A DNA stretch of 64,000 nt, taken from AWTP1-13 sp963820375. GTDB lineage: Bacteria; Pseudomonadota; Alphaproteobacteria; Rhizobiales; Hyphomicrobiaceae. Shown piece by piece: positions 12,101 to 20,176 of this stretch. Below the pieces are notes generated by a model. It searched no databases, was not told the DNA's origin, and worked only from the letters and a program-made list of their open reading frames with translations. Both the position numbers and the translations under genes were made by a program. Each line of letters begins with the position of its first letter. Within the stretch, counting starts at the first letter, position 1. The DNA is taken from the NCBI GenBank assembly GCA_963820375.1, contig CAWFZX010000031.1:1-64000 (forward strand), read 5' to 3'.

Positions 12101-13478
12101 TCTCGTTCACCCGGCCGTCGCCCGCGATGTAGTGCGCGTCGAGCAACTCATCGTCATAGGTGAGCTTGTTGCCTAAGCTATCGCGCGGCTGCGCGTTGCC
12201 GACGTCGGTATCAGCGTCAGCCTGCAGCACACCGCCGACAATTACCGGCACGGCCTCGTCATTGACGTCGATGAGGAACTGGTGACCGGTGCGCACCGCA
12301 TTGGTGAGATCGATCCCGAGCCCGCCGTTGGCTGTCGGATCGCCTTCCATCAACCCGTCGGCGTCGGGATCCAAAATCGGGTCCCCGACGAATTCCGGCC
12401 TCAACACGATTTGCGGGAAGCCATGATCCCCGGGAATGAAATTGCCGTAAAGATCGGTTGCCAGCAGCGGAACGTTGTCGAAGTCCTTGTCCGTCAGGTT
12501 GATGCCGAGGATCTCGCGCGCCTGCGCTTTCACGACAGCCCAGGTCGACATGCCGCCCACAAGCACATCGTCGCCGGTGAAGAGTTCGTTATCACTTCCG
12601 GCTAGGCGATTTTCAATGAGCTCGCCGGTCGCGAAGGGCCTGGCAGCGACCTCCGGCGTTGGGTCCGTATCGAGGAGCTCATAAGCCCGCAGGAACACCT
12701 GGTGCGAGGGATGCGAGGTGTAGGTCTGATTCTGGTCGACGAACGGCGAGGTGGTGTTCTCGTGCTCGTGCAGGTCATCGGCGGTGCCGACGATGCCATC
12801 TGGCCCAGGCAGATTGGTGGCACGGGTCAGCAGCATGAAATTGAGGCCGTCATCGGCGGTATTGGGAATACCGTCGGACCCGGCATTGAACAGGGGGTCG
12901 TCGGGCTGCAGAGGGATAAAGACCGTGCCATTGCCGCCTTTGGTCACCAGGTCGAGGCCGTGATCGAAGAACTGACCAAAGAACGTGAACCAGGCATTGA
13001 ACGGGGCCCCCAGACCCGCGTCCGGTGTGATGTTGGGAATGAAAAAGACCGGCGTATCGTCGGCCGTGCCGAATTCTCCATCCAGTCCTGGGCTATTGAT
13101 GAGTGTGGCGCCTGGATTAGTCTCTGGATCGGCCGCCGCGACGGCTGCCGGGTTATTGGGCGTTTGGTCGACGATCAGGTTGGAGATGAGGCGCGGCTGC
13201 GAGTCGAATACGAAGCCGCTCGTTTGCGTGTAGGAGGTTCCGCCCTCGGCCGTGCGGAACACCGGGTCCAGCATGCGCGGGAACGTATTGTCCGCCGCGC
13301 CGAATTGGTCCTGCGCATCAACCAGGTTATTGAATTCGCCGCTGACGGTCCGCAGGCCCCAGGGCACCTGCACGTTGGGCAGGACGTTGATGAGGTTGGT
13401 GCCGTCGCCGCCGCCGGCTTGAGCAATCAGAATTTGCTCGAGAATGAATTCCAGATCCGACCTAATGAACTCGACCAT
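2173..13478 (-). CDS. Giant secreted double animal-heme-peroxidase / RTX calcium-binding protein, MopA-like (reconstructed across frameshifts)
   Basis: About 3,770 codons form one protein. From the N-terminus: peroxidase domain A (13478 to about 10730), RTX block, linker and Ig-like domain (to about 9000), peroxidase domain B (about 8970-6100), a second RTX block, two Ig-like domains (about 4700-4070), a long RTX block (4060-2405) and a short C-terminal tail ending IQDFLLA. There is no Sec signal, which fits type I secretion through a C-terminal signal. Both peroxidase domains keep the full myeloperoxidase-type set: FFDHGLD with the heme-linking Asp and distal His, GDGRVNENIGLT with the catalytic Arg and second heme-linking Glu, and YRFGHSML with the proximal His. 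This architecture resembles the Mn(II)-oxidising peroxidase MopA of Aurantimonas and Erythrobacter, so extracellular Mn(II) oxidation is a reasonable but unproven role. Five single-base indels (near 10755, 7051, 6521, 6353 and 3126) break the frame; each is repaired by adding or removing one base. No type I exporter is in the window. Confidence 0.8.
2405..4060 (-). repeat. RTX nonapeptide block C, the long C-terminal beta-roll region
   Basis: More than twenty GGxGxDxhx units in four or five clusters, separated by two copies of a different spacer (NIENVTGG... and a longer TLTFTGxGxFxGTGN motif). It ends about 75 codons before the C-terminus, as expected for an RTX protein exported by a type I system. 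Confidence 0.85.
3127..7051 (-). CDS. Giant peroxidase, frame segment 3: end of peroxidase B, RTX block B, Ig-like domains, most of RTX block C
   Basis: The segment contains the end of peroxidase domain B (GNEIDEFVTEALRNNLLG, then ARGRDAGIPTLNA), RTX block B, two Ig-like domains (PTIVGTPTEDQPLTVSI and PTISDTTPTEGEALTVNL) and most of the long RTX block. Between about 6521 and 6353 the coding frame makes an excursion: one base is missing and then one is added back, so the conserved stretch DLDGVTTTGLGNIDLWIGG reads only in another frame. The compensated pair keeps the downstream frame intact. Near 3126 one extra G shifts the frame again. Confidence 0.65.
5815..6080 (-). repeat. RTX nonapeptide block B
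   Basis: Nine or so RTX units (GGYGNDQIR, GGAGDDIIT, GGDGNDVIH and similar) directly after peroxidase domain B, mirroring block A after domain A. A further isolated RTX pair (ILGGDGSDILEGRGGDDVID) near 5170-5220 has its counterpart near 9720-9800 in module A. Confidence 0.85.
7052..10755 (-). CDS. Giant peroxidase, frame segment 2: RTX block A, Ig-like domain, start of peroxidase domain B
   Basis: The segment opens with VIRDNPNTTG and a run of GGxGxDxxx nonapeptides. It continues with a conserved block (SFDSMTQMFKLMIDGVYNPGQ) and one Ig-like domain that begins near TISDTTPTEGDLLTVSI. Peroxidase domain B starts near 8970 with LKFILDQIKVAEHH, matching LEFILEQILIAQ at the start of domain A. Distal-site FFDHGLD, GDGRVNENIGLT and proximal-site YRFGHSML are all present. 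The frame is lost near 7051, where GLIEA should continue FLNPLAYAAS as in domain A; one base appears to be missing. Confidence 0.65.
10480..10690 (-). repeat. RTX nonapeptide block A
   Basis: Seven or so consecutive nine-residue units of the form GGxGxDxhx (for example GGAGDDIIQ, GGDGNDVIQ) encoded by 27-bp degenerate repeats. Such units bind calcium in a parallel beta-roll. The block directly follows peroxidase domain A. Confidence 0.85.
10756..13478 (-). CDS. Giant peroxidase, frame segment 1: N-terminus and peroxidase domain A
   Basis: This is the open N-terminal segment of the giant gene. Residue 1 is the ATG at 13478. The catalytic motif QFFDHGLD places the distal His at residue 173; GDGRVNENIGLTAVHAIF and EFAHTVYRFGHSML follow in family order. 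The frame formally runs on to 10449 but makes low-complexity nonsense after about 10755, where restoring one G between CT and GTC would join VFTPL to VIRDNPN. The equivalent point in module B reads DPLVIRDNP without a break, which supports a one-base deletion here. Confidence 0.7.
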
Positions 13479-13892
13479 GTAGCTCTCCCGTCCGCACGCG
13501 CAAATTCGCTTGCGAGGAATGCTGAGGGAACGGCCTGCAAACAGCTAGACGGACTGAAGCCTTGGCATCCCTGACGATGGGACATGACCTAGGGACAACG
13601 GTCTGTGTCCAAGTGGTCAAAGACCAAACCTCCGGATAGGCCTTATTTTATTGAGTTTTCGAATGACCTACGCGAAAGACGGTTGGTCCAGAACCTCTCG
13701 CTTGGGATCGCGGGAGGCTCGATGGGCGCATCGCCAGCCGAACGGGCTGCGCCCATAGTACGGGGAGCGCTGAGAGGGCAGACGCCGGCAAAAGGGCAGG
13801 TCGGTCGCGCGTGGCGCCGGCACAAAACGGTGTGGGGAACTCAGTGACGATGGGCGGCGCAAACGCGGTCAAAACCGCTGCTGCGCCGAGGC
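13479..13892. other. Intergenic region upstream of the giant peroxidase gene
   Basis: About 400 bases between the start of the giant gene and the terminator of the L,D-transpeptidase gene. It must hold the promoter of the giant gene. A slightly AT-rich patch sits at about 13635-13665. I see no convincing gene; the short open frames here have no ribosome site or family resemblance. Confidence 0.5.
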
Positions 13893-13930
13893 CCAAAAAC
13901 GAGCGAGGTCGCTCCGGAGAGCGACCTCGC
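13893..13930 (-). terminator. Rho-independent terminator of the L,D-transpeptidase gene
   Basis: A perfect 12-bp stem (GCGAGGTCGCTC paired with GAGCGACCTCGC) with a four-base loop at 13903-13930. On the minus strand it is followed by CGTTTTTGG. It lies about 50 bases beyond the transpeptidase stop codon. Confidence 0.85.
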
Positions 13931-13977
13931 AGCGAGAATCTCAAGTTATGGTTTCGCCGGCCGTTTGACGGTCGGCC

Positions 13978-15609
13978 TCACCACCAGCCGAACGGCCCGC
14001 TGCCGCCGGAATAGGAAGGCGAGCGCTGATAGTAGGGTCGGCGATAGCCGTAGTCGCCGTAGGGATCGCGGCGCCAGGCCGACGGCGCGTCGTTGTTGCG
14101 CTTGCGGATCTTGATGCCGCCCTGCGGCTCCCCACTCATCACCACCACGAAATCCGTGCCCTTGCCCGTCTCGTTGCTCAAGGCTTCGTCAGAAACGATC
14201 AGCGCGGAGCCCGGCGAAGCCACTTCCCGAAGGCGGTCGATGGTGTCCTGTGGAATGGTGATGCGTTCCAGCGCGGCTTTGGCCGCCTTGCCATCGGTGG
14301 TTCGGGGCTCGCCGCCGCGGCGGCCGCCATGCCGGCTCGGCGGCGTCCCAGGGTCGGTCGGATCCGGATACATCGCCAGCGCCGTCCAGCGCAGGTCCGC
14401 TGCGTCATTGCTGGTATAGTCCAGCGCCGTGAACACGAAGGTGCCGATCGCCGCCTGTGGATCGCGGATCGTCACCTCGCTCTCGAACATGGGCTGGAAG
14501 CCCTGGCGGACATAGAGCCGCTGGGTCTTGCGGGAAATGAACACCGACACCGGCGCGGTCTTGGCTTGCGCCAAGCGCGCCTCTTTGGCCGCAGCGTCCT
14601 TGGCGTCCAGCGCCGCCTTGACCGCATCTTTGGTCGTATTCGCGGCTACCATTTTGGCGTTGCCCTCTAACTGGGCGGCTTCGAGGCGGGCCAGCGCCTC
14701 TTGCAACTTGGCCTGCGCCTTCTCCTTGGCCTCCTCCAATTTCGCCTTGCGCTCATCGGAGAGGCGCTCAGGGTCGTTGCTCAGGGCGCTTTCAATGTCT
14801 TGCAGTTGCTCCTCGGCCTTGCGCTTGGCAACTTCAGCCATGCGCAGGGCTTTGGCGGATCTTGCCAGTTCGCCATTGGCATTGACGACCGCGCGGCGCG
14901 CGTCTTCGGCCGCCTTGGCGGCGGCGTCGGCTTGCGCCTTTTTGGCGGCGGCGATCGAGCGCCACGTCCGCGGTTTGGCCGTGGCGGCATCGGCCGCAGC
15001 CGCGCCCAAATGCATCGCGATCGGCTCGGGCGTGATCGAGGAGGTCTCTGCCGGCGTGGCCACGTCCGAGACGATGGGACCCGGTTTGAACAACGCGGGA
15101 TGCGCAAACGAAATGGGACGCATGTCGTCGCGCACGACGACCACGCGCAGGCCAAGCTTGGTGCTGTCGAACAAGCGCTCGGCAAAACCGATCGGCAGCC
15201 TGATGCAGCCGTGCGAGGCCGGATGGCCCGGCAGCTGCCCGGCATGCAGCGCAATGCCCGACCAGGTGATGCGCTGCATGAAGGGCATCGATGCATCGTC
15301 ATAAAGATTGGAGTAGTGCTCTCAATTCTTCTCGAGAATGCTGTAGATGCCGGCCGGTGTCTCGTAGCCGCTCTGCCCGGTCGACACGGGCGCGCGCAGG
15401 ATTTTGCCCTCAGCATCGTAGATGGTGACGCGCTGCTCGCTCAGCGCCACGATGGCCATGACGGGTGGGCCGCCCGCACGGGAAAAGTCATCGGTGTCTC
15501 TTGCCTCGCGGCTTCTCGCGGTTGCCGGCGGGCACAGGCTGACCGCCAGCAGCGCCAGCAGCGCCATGTGCGCAAAGACGACCCGTACTCGTGTGACGTA
15601 GTATTGCAT
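13978..15609 (-). CDS. L,D-transpeptidase (YkuD family) with Ala-rich coiled coil; contains an in-frame TGA
   Basis: Periplasmic enzyme that makes 3-3 cross-links in peptidoglycan or attaches proteins to it. A signal peptide covers residues 1-32. The YkuD domain (about 48-165) carries the catalytic motif SHGCIRLP with Cys135. An Ala/Lys/Glu-rich coiled coil (about 210-330), a second small domain and a Tyr/Arg/Gly-rich tail follow. Length is 543 residues if codon 96, a TGA at 15322-15324, is read as an amino acid. The frame is otherwise unbroken: ...YSILEKN-stop-EHYSNLYDDASMPFMQ, inside a strongly conserved stretch, where one C-to-T change from CGA (Arg) would explain the stop. Without read-through the gene splits into 15322-15609 and 13978-15288. 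Confidence 0.85.
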
Positions 15610-16372
15610 CTGGCCTTGCCGATTGAGCTAGTTAACAGGGCGCCGCATCACGCTGCGCCAATCCCGTAGCAAACCTAGTTTAAAGAGCCTTGAGCGTCGC
15701 CTGGTTCCCACCCGTCGTGGTTAGCGGCAACGACCATCGGGGAGGAATGCGCCGCCACGGCGGCATCGCCACAAAAGAATGCCGGTCCATACAAGTCTGA
15801 CGGTGTGTCACACCACGTGGCCCCTCTTGCATGATCGCGTCTCCGGTTGCCGCTCGCTTAAACGTTTTGCCGACCCCTGGCGTTGATCTGGGGCTGGCTG
15901 GGCCAACCTTGGGCTGGCTGGGCCAACCTTGCCGCGCCGTGGCGTTCTGATCGTCGCGTTGCTGTGGGGCGGCAAATTTGCACGCGCTCATTTTTGTCCC
16001 TCGGGCGAGAGCTACCGCAGTCATCACCAGTTATGCTCGCAAAGTGCATTACCTGAGCGAGAACTCTGGCATCTAACCCTCGATGTGAGGGCCGGTTCCA
16101 TCCGGCAGTTCCCGCAGCCGCAGCGGGGATGATCCCGGACGCCGGCGCAACGCCAAGCGGCGTTCGTCCCTCGCTCAAATCGCTGCTCCATGGCCAGCGA
16201 ACAGCCCTCGCCCAGGGGGTGGTGCGCCAAGAGGCCCGCCAGGGACGCCCGAGGACCCTGACGCAATGACTTGCCACTACCACCCGCTTGCCTTGCCGTG
16301 TCAGCGGGGGGCTGCCTTGACGGTGCTCGGCGCAATGGCCATCGTTCGGCGCGTGCCTGAAGGGAACTCGCC
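15610..16372. other. Intergenic region with a perfect 20-bp tandem duplication, no gene recognised
   Basis: About 760 bases between two divergent genes, unusually long for this window. It holds a 20-bp tandem duplication at 15891-15930. Open frames here (for example 15929-16132 on the plus strand) lack a good ribosome site and any familiar motif. Promoters for both neighbours must lie here. Confidence 0.5.
15891..15930. repeat. Perfect 20-bp tandem duplication
   Basis: The unit beginning GGGCTGGCTGGG and ending CCAACCTT occurs twice, head to tail, without a mismatch, at 15891-15910 and 15911-15930. Non-coding context. Confidence 0.95.
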
Positions 16373-17530
16373 ATGCAAAGCCGGCCTGAGATTGCCATCA
16401 TTGGTGCGGGCATCGGTGGGCTGGCGCTCGCGGGCCTGCTGTCGCGGCGCGGCGCCAGCGTCAAGGTCTACGAGCAGGCGACGGCCTTCGAGCGCCTTGG
16501 CGCCGGCATCCAAATGAGCCCCAATGCCATGCACGTGTTGCGCGCCCTGGCGTTGGAGCCGCTGTTGCGGCGTCTGGCATTTCAGCCGCCCGCCTGGAGC
16601 CATCGCGTCTGGGACACCGGCGAGCACCTGTCCGATCTGACCTTTGGCGCCGAGGCCGAGAGGCGCTATGGCGCGCCCTACCTGCTCATGCACCGTGGTG
16701 ACCTGCATGCCGCCATCCTCTCGACCGTGCCCGCCGCGAGCATCCGTTTCGGCAAGCAGCTGCGCGATATCGATATCCAGGGCTCCGCCGTCACGCTGCG
16801 CTTTGCCGACGGCAGCCGTGCCACCGCCGACGGCGTGGTTGGTGCCGATGGCGTACACTCGAGGGTGCGCGAGATCTTGCTCGGTCCCGAGCGGCCGATC
16901 TTCACGGGACGCGTTGCGCATCGCACGGTGTTCGCGTCGGCGCTGCTGGGAGATTTTGCGGTCCACACCTGCACCAAATGGTGGGGACCGGATCGCCACA
17001 TCGTCGTCTATCCGGTCAACCCGCGGCGCGACGAGATCTACTTCGTGACTAGCGTGCCGGATCCCAATTGGGATGTGGAATCCTGGTCCGCGCGGGGCGA
17101 CATGGCCGAAGTACAACGGGCACTCGCCGGTTTCCACCCCGACGTGCAGCGCCTGCTCGCGGCCTGTCCGCAGGTGCACAAATGGGCGCTATTTGAGCGC
17201 GATCCGCTGCCGCGCTGGAGCGAGGGCCCGGTGGTGCTGCTCGGCGATGCCTGTCACCCGATGACGCCTTACATGGCTCAGGGTGCCGCCAATGCACTCG
17301 AAGACGCTGCCGTGCTCTCGCGCTGTCTCGAAGGGGACGCCGATCCGGCCGCTGCCTTTCGCCGCTACGAGGCCACCCGCCGCGAGCGGACCGCGCGCAT
17401 CCAATTGACGTCGCGTCAGAACACCTGGGGCCGAGCGGCGGTCGATCCAAGCTGGGTCTATGGCTACAACGCCTGGCACGCTCCGATCGCCGCGCCGCCA
17501 GCAGTGCCAACCCAACCGGCGCGCATCTAA
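16373..17530 (+). CDS. FAD-dependent aromatic monooxygenase, 6-hydroxynicotinate 3-monooxygenase (NicC)-like
   Basis: Cytoplasmic flavoprotein of the salicylate hydroxylase / NicC class, which hydroxylates an aromatic ring using NAD(P)H and O2. The Rossmann motif GAGIGGLALAGLL is at residues 11-23; the FAD/NADH motif with VGADGVHSRVRE is near 155; the second FAD-binding motif LLGDACHPMTPYMAQGA is near 285-301. Several stretches (MHRGDLHAAIL, KWWGPDRH, WVYGYNAW) are the ones I recall from Pseudomonas NicC, so the true substrate may be a hydroxylated N-heterocycle. No other catabolic gene is next to it. Length 385 residues is normal. Its stop codon overlaps that of the convergent ubiB by two bases. 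Confidence 0.8.
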   Translation: MQSRPEIAIIGAGIGGLALAGLLSRRGASVKVYEQATAFERLGAGIQMSPNAMHVLRALALEPLLRRLAFQPPAWSHRVWDTGEHLSDLTFGAEAERRYGAPYLLMHRGDLHAAILSTVPAASIRFGKQLRDIDIQGSAVTLRFADGSRATADGVVGADGVHSRVREILLGPERPIFTGRVAHRTVFASALLGDFAVHTCTKWWGPDRHIVVYPVNPRRDEIYFVTSVPDPNWDVESWSARGDMAEVQRALAGFHPDVQRLLAACPQVHKWALFERDPLPRWSEGPVVLLGDACHPMTPYMAQGAANALEDAAVLSRCLEGDADPAAAFRRYEATRRERTARIQLTSRQNTWGRAAVDPSWVYGYNAWHAPIAAPPAVPTQPARI

Positions 17531-19137
17531 CCCAGTGGGCTCATGAGCCAAACCGCGACGGCAAGCAGGGCTGCCACCGCCCACAAAGCCCGCCGGCTCC
17601 AGCGATCGTGGCGCGCCTGCGCCGCGGCCAGCCGCTCGATGGTCTCCTCATCGAGCCGCAATCCCGCACGCGCCGTCTCGGCCAGGGCTTGCGCCACCCG
17701 TTCGCCCTGCTCCAGCAGACGCGGCACCTCCGCCAGCACCTTGCCCACGAGTTCGGCGCCCTCCCCCGCCTCCTTGAGCCGACCGGCCATGCCGTAGTTC
17801 GCCTCCACCCATTCCTTGGCAATCGGCTCGGCTGCGTTCCAGATGTTGAGCTCGGGATCGAGAGACCTGGCAACCCCTTCCACCACCACCATCGTTTTTT
17901 GCAATAACAGAAGCTCCGGACGGGTCCGCATGTCGAACACTTCGGTGTAGGCAAACAGCTGGCCAAGGAGATCGGCAATCGAGATCTCGGAGGCGGCACG
18001 ACCGTGAATGGGTTCCCCAATCGCGCGCATGGCCTGGGCGAACAGCTCCACCGGCTGGTGTGGCGGCACATAGCCCGCTTCGAAGTGGATCGCGGCGGTG
18101 CGGTGGTAGTTGCGGGTGATGAGACCGTTCAGGATTTCGGCGAGGAAGCGGCGCTCCTTGGGGCCAAGGCGGCCCATGATGCCGAAGTCGACGGCAACGA
18201 TTTGGCCTGCGGCATCGACCAGCAGATTGCCCTGATGCATATCGGCGTGGAAAAACCCATCGCGCATGGCGTGCCGCAGAAAGGAGCGCAGGAGCGTCAG
18301 GCCCACCTGGTTGAGGTTGAACCCCGCCGCTTTGAGCTGGGCATGGTTGGCGATCGCAATGCCATCCACCCACTGCGTGGTCAGCACCCGTTTGGAGGTG
18401 CGGCGCCAATCGACCGCCGGCACCCAAAAGCCGCCATCGGCAAGGCCCTGATCGCCTTTGATGTTGTCGGCCATCTCGGACATGGCGGCCGCTTCTAGGC
18501 GCAGGTCCATTTCGATCTCAACGGAGCGCGCCAGCGTGTCGACGACGGCGAGGGGACGCAGCCGGCGCGAGGGCGGATGGAAGCGCTCGATCTGCCGGGC
18601 GGCGAACTCGTAGGCGGCAAGGTCGCGGCGAAACCGCTTCTCAATGCCTGGGCGAAGGATTTTGACGGCGACGTTGCGGCGGCCCTCGCCATCGAGCACC
18701 ACCGCCTTGTGCACTTGCGCGATCGAGGCCGCGGCGATGGGGGGGCCAAACTCGGCGAAATGGTCCTCAACCGTGCCACCCAGGGCGTCGGCCACCGCCA
18801 TGCGCGCTTGGGCGATGGAGAACGGTGGCAGCTTGTCTTGCAGGTGCCGCAGGTCCCAGGCGAGCTCGGGGCCGATCAGATCGGCGCGGGTGGCCAGGAA
18901 TTGCCCGAGCTTGATGTAGCTTGGACCGAGGCTGGTGAGCGCTTCGGCCACGCGTGCCTCTTGCGCCTGCCCACGGCGGAACGGCCACGTCAACAGACGG
19001 ATCGGCAGCGTGGCGGCGCGTGCGACATGCAACAACAGGGGCACGCGGGTCCCTTGCGGCACAAAACGCACGCCGTGCTGGGCCAGCACGACGCCGGCGC
19101 GGGTGAGACGAAGGATGTTGCCCAAAGCCGTGGCCAT
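17527..19137 (-). CDS. ubiB: Ubiquinone biosynthesis protein UbiB (ABC1/ADCK atypical kinase-like)
   Basis: Membrane-associated atypical kinase/ATPase needed for coenzyme Q biosynthesis, acting on or extracting CoQ precursors. The ABC1 family signature KLGQFLATRADLIGPE and the Ala-rich nucleotide loop AAASIAQVHKA are present, as is the metal-binding DFGIMGRL. The C-terminus ends in a hydrophobic helix (RALWAVAALLAVAVWLM). An upstream TTG would add 14 residues, but the ATG at 19137 matches the usual family N-terminus (short Met followed by a helical LGNILRLTR). It lies downstream of ubiE on the same strand with a gap of about 135 bases, the common alphaproteobacterial order. Confidence 0.9.
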   Translation of the reverse strand: MATALGNILRLTRAGVVLAQHGVRFVPQGTRVPLLLHVARAATLPIRLLTWPFRRGQAQEARVAEALTSLGPSYIKLGQFLATRADLIGPELAWDLRHLQDKLPPFSIAQARMAVADALGGTVEDHFAEFGPPIAAASIAQVHKAVVLDGEGRRNVAVKILRPGIEKRFRRDLAAYEFAARQIERFHPPSRRLRPLAVVDTLARSVEIEMDLRLEAAAMSEMADNIKGDQGLADGGFWVPAVDWRRTSKRVLTTQWVDGIAIANHAQLKAAGFNLNQVGLTLLRSFLRHAMRDGFFHADMHQGNLLVDAAGQIVAVDFGIMGRLGPKERRFLAEILNGLITRNYHRTAAIHFEAGYVPPHQPVELFAQAMRAIGEPIHGRAASEISIADLLGQLFAYTEVFDMRTRPELLLLQKTMVVVEGVARSLDPELNIWNAAEPIAKEWVEANYGMAGRLKEAGEGAELVGKVLAEVPRLLEQGERVAQALAETARAGLRLDEETIERLAAAQARHDRWSRRALWAVAALLAVAVWLMSPLG

Positions 19138-19272
19138 CGCGACCGCGTCAATCCTTGCAAACAAATCAAAACCAACCAACGCGGCGACATTGCCGCAGGC
19201 GGGTCGCGGGTCAAGCGCTCCTGGGCGCTATAGTTTGCGCACAACCTCTGGCCAAGACTGTCGAAGCCCGGC

Positions 19273-20055
19273 CTAGAGCCGCCAGCCCGAATGGATCGCG
19301 GCAATGCCCCCCATCAAATTGCGGAACGACACGCGCGCGAACCCGGCAGCGCCGATCATGGCAGCAAAGCGCTGCTGGTCTGGGAAGGCGCGGATGCTTT
19401 CGACCAGATAGCGGTAGGGCTCGACCGCCCCGGCGGCCAGCGCCCCCAGGCGCGGGATCACCTCGAAGGAATGAAAGTCGTACAGCCGATCGAGCACGGG
19501 CACCTCACAGCAGGAAAACTCCAGGCACAGGAAGCGCCCGCCCGGCCTGAGCACGCGGTAGGCCTCGCTCAGCGCCCTGTCGATATGGGTGACATTGCGG
19601 ATGCCGAAGCCGACGGTAAAGGCATCAAATTGCTGGTCGGCAAAGGGCAGCGCCTCCGCATTGCCGATCGAAAAGACGGCGCGGGCGGCCAACCCGGCCT
19701 GGCGGATGCGGCTTCTTCCCACCTCGAGCATGGCCGGATTGATATCCAACAGGGTGGCCTTGCAGCCGGGGCCGCCACCGGCCAGCGCTTTCAGCGCAAT
19801 GTCGCCCGTGCCGGCTGCAACGTCGATCAGCTCAAACCTACGCGCCGAGCGCGGCGGGTTCAGCCAGGTGATGAGATCGTCCTTCCAGAGCCGGTGCAGG
19901 CCGCCAGACATCAGGTCGTTCATCAGGTCGTAACGGCCGGCAACCGCGGAGAAAACCTCGTTGACAAGGCCCTGCCGCGTTTCGGCTGCAACCTTGCGGA
20001 AGCCGAAGGCGCTCTCCTCGTCGCCCGCCTCAAGGCCTGTGTTGGCGCTGCTCAT
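19273..20055 (-). CDS. ubiE: Ubiquinone/menaquinone biosynthesis C-methyltransferase UbiE
   Basis: S-adenosylmethionine-dependent methyltransferase that C-methylates the benzoquinone ring in ubiquinone synthesis. The N-terminal UbiE signature VFSAVAGRYDLMNDLMSGGL, the SAM-binding DVAAGTGDIAL (near residue 77) and the C-terminal block around the PYRYLVESIRAFP segment are all present. Length 260 residues is typical. It is followed on the same strand by ubiB, so the two are probably co-transcribed. Confidence 0.95.
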   Translation of the reverse strand: MSSANTGLEAGDEESAFGFRKVAAETRQGLVNEVFSAVAGRYDLMNDLMSGGLHRLWKDDLITWLNPPRSARRFELIDVAAGTGDIALKALAGGGPGCKATLLDINPAMLEVGRSRIRQAGLAARAVFSIGNAEALPFADQQFDAFTVGFGIRNVTHIDRALSEAYRVLRPGGRFLCLEFSCCEVPVLDRLYDFHSFEVIPRLGALAAGAVEPYRYLVESIRAFPDQQRFAAMIGAAGFARVSFRNLMGGIAAIHSGWRL

Positions 20056-20176
20056 GGACCTGTCCCAGCATAGCCGAGGACCGGCGGCGCGGCCAGGCCC
20101 GTGGCGGCCGCCTGGGTGACGGCTGGCGGTCTTGCCCCAACATTGCTATGAGCCCAGGCTAGTAGATGGCAGCGCT

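Noticed and set aside
13605..13847. Possible 80-codon gene on the plus strand before the transpeptidase terminator
   Set aside because: GTG start without a ribosome site, Arg/Ala-rich composition typical of shadow frames, no familiar motif.
15322..15324. Selenocysteine at the in-frame TGA of the L,D-transpeptidase
   Set aside because: The position is not the catalytic Cys and no SECIS-like hairpin is visible just downstream.
15929..16132. Possible small secreted protein with a short hydrophobic start
   Set aside because: TTG start without ribosome site, weak signal peptide and no resemblance to a family.
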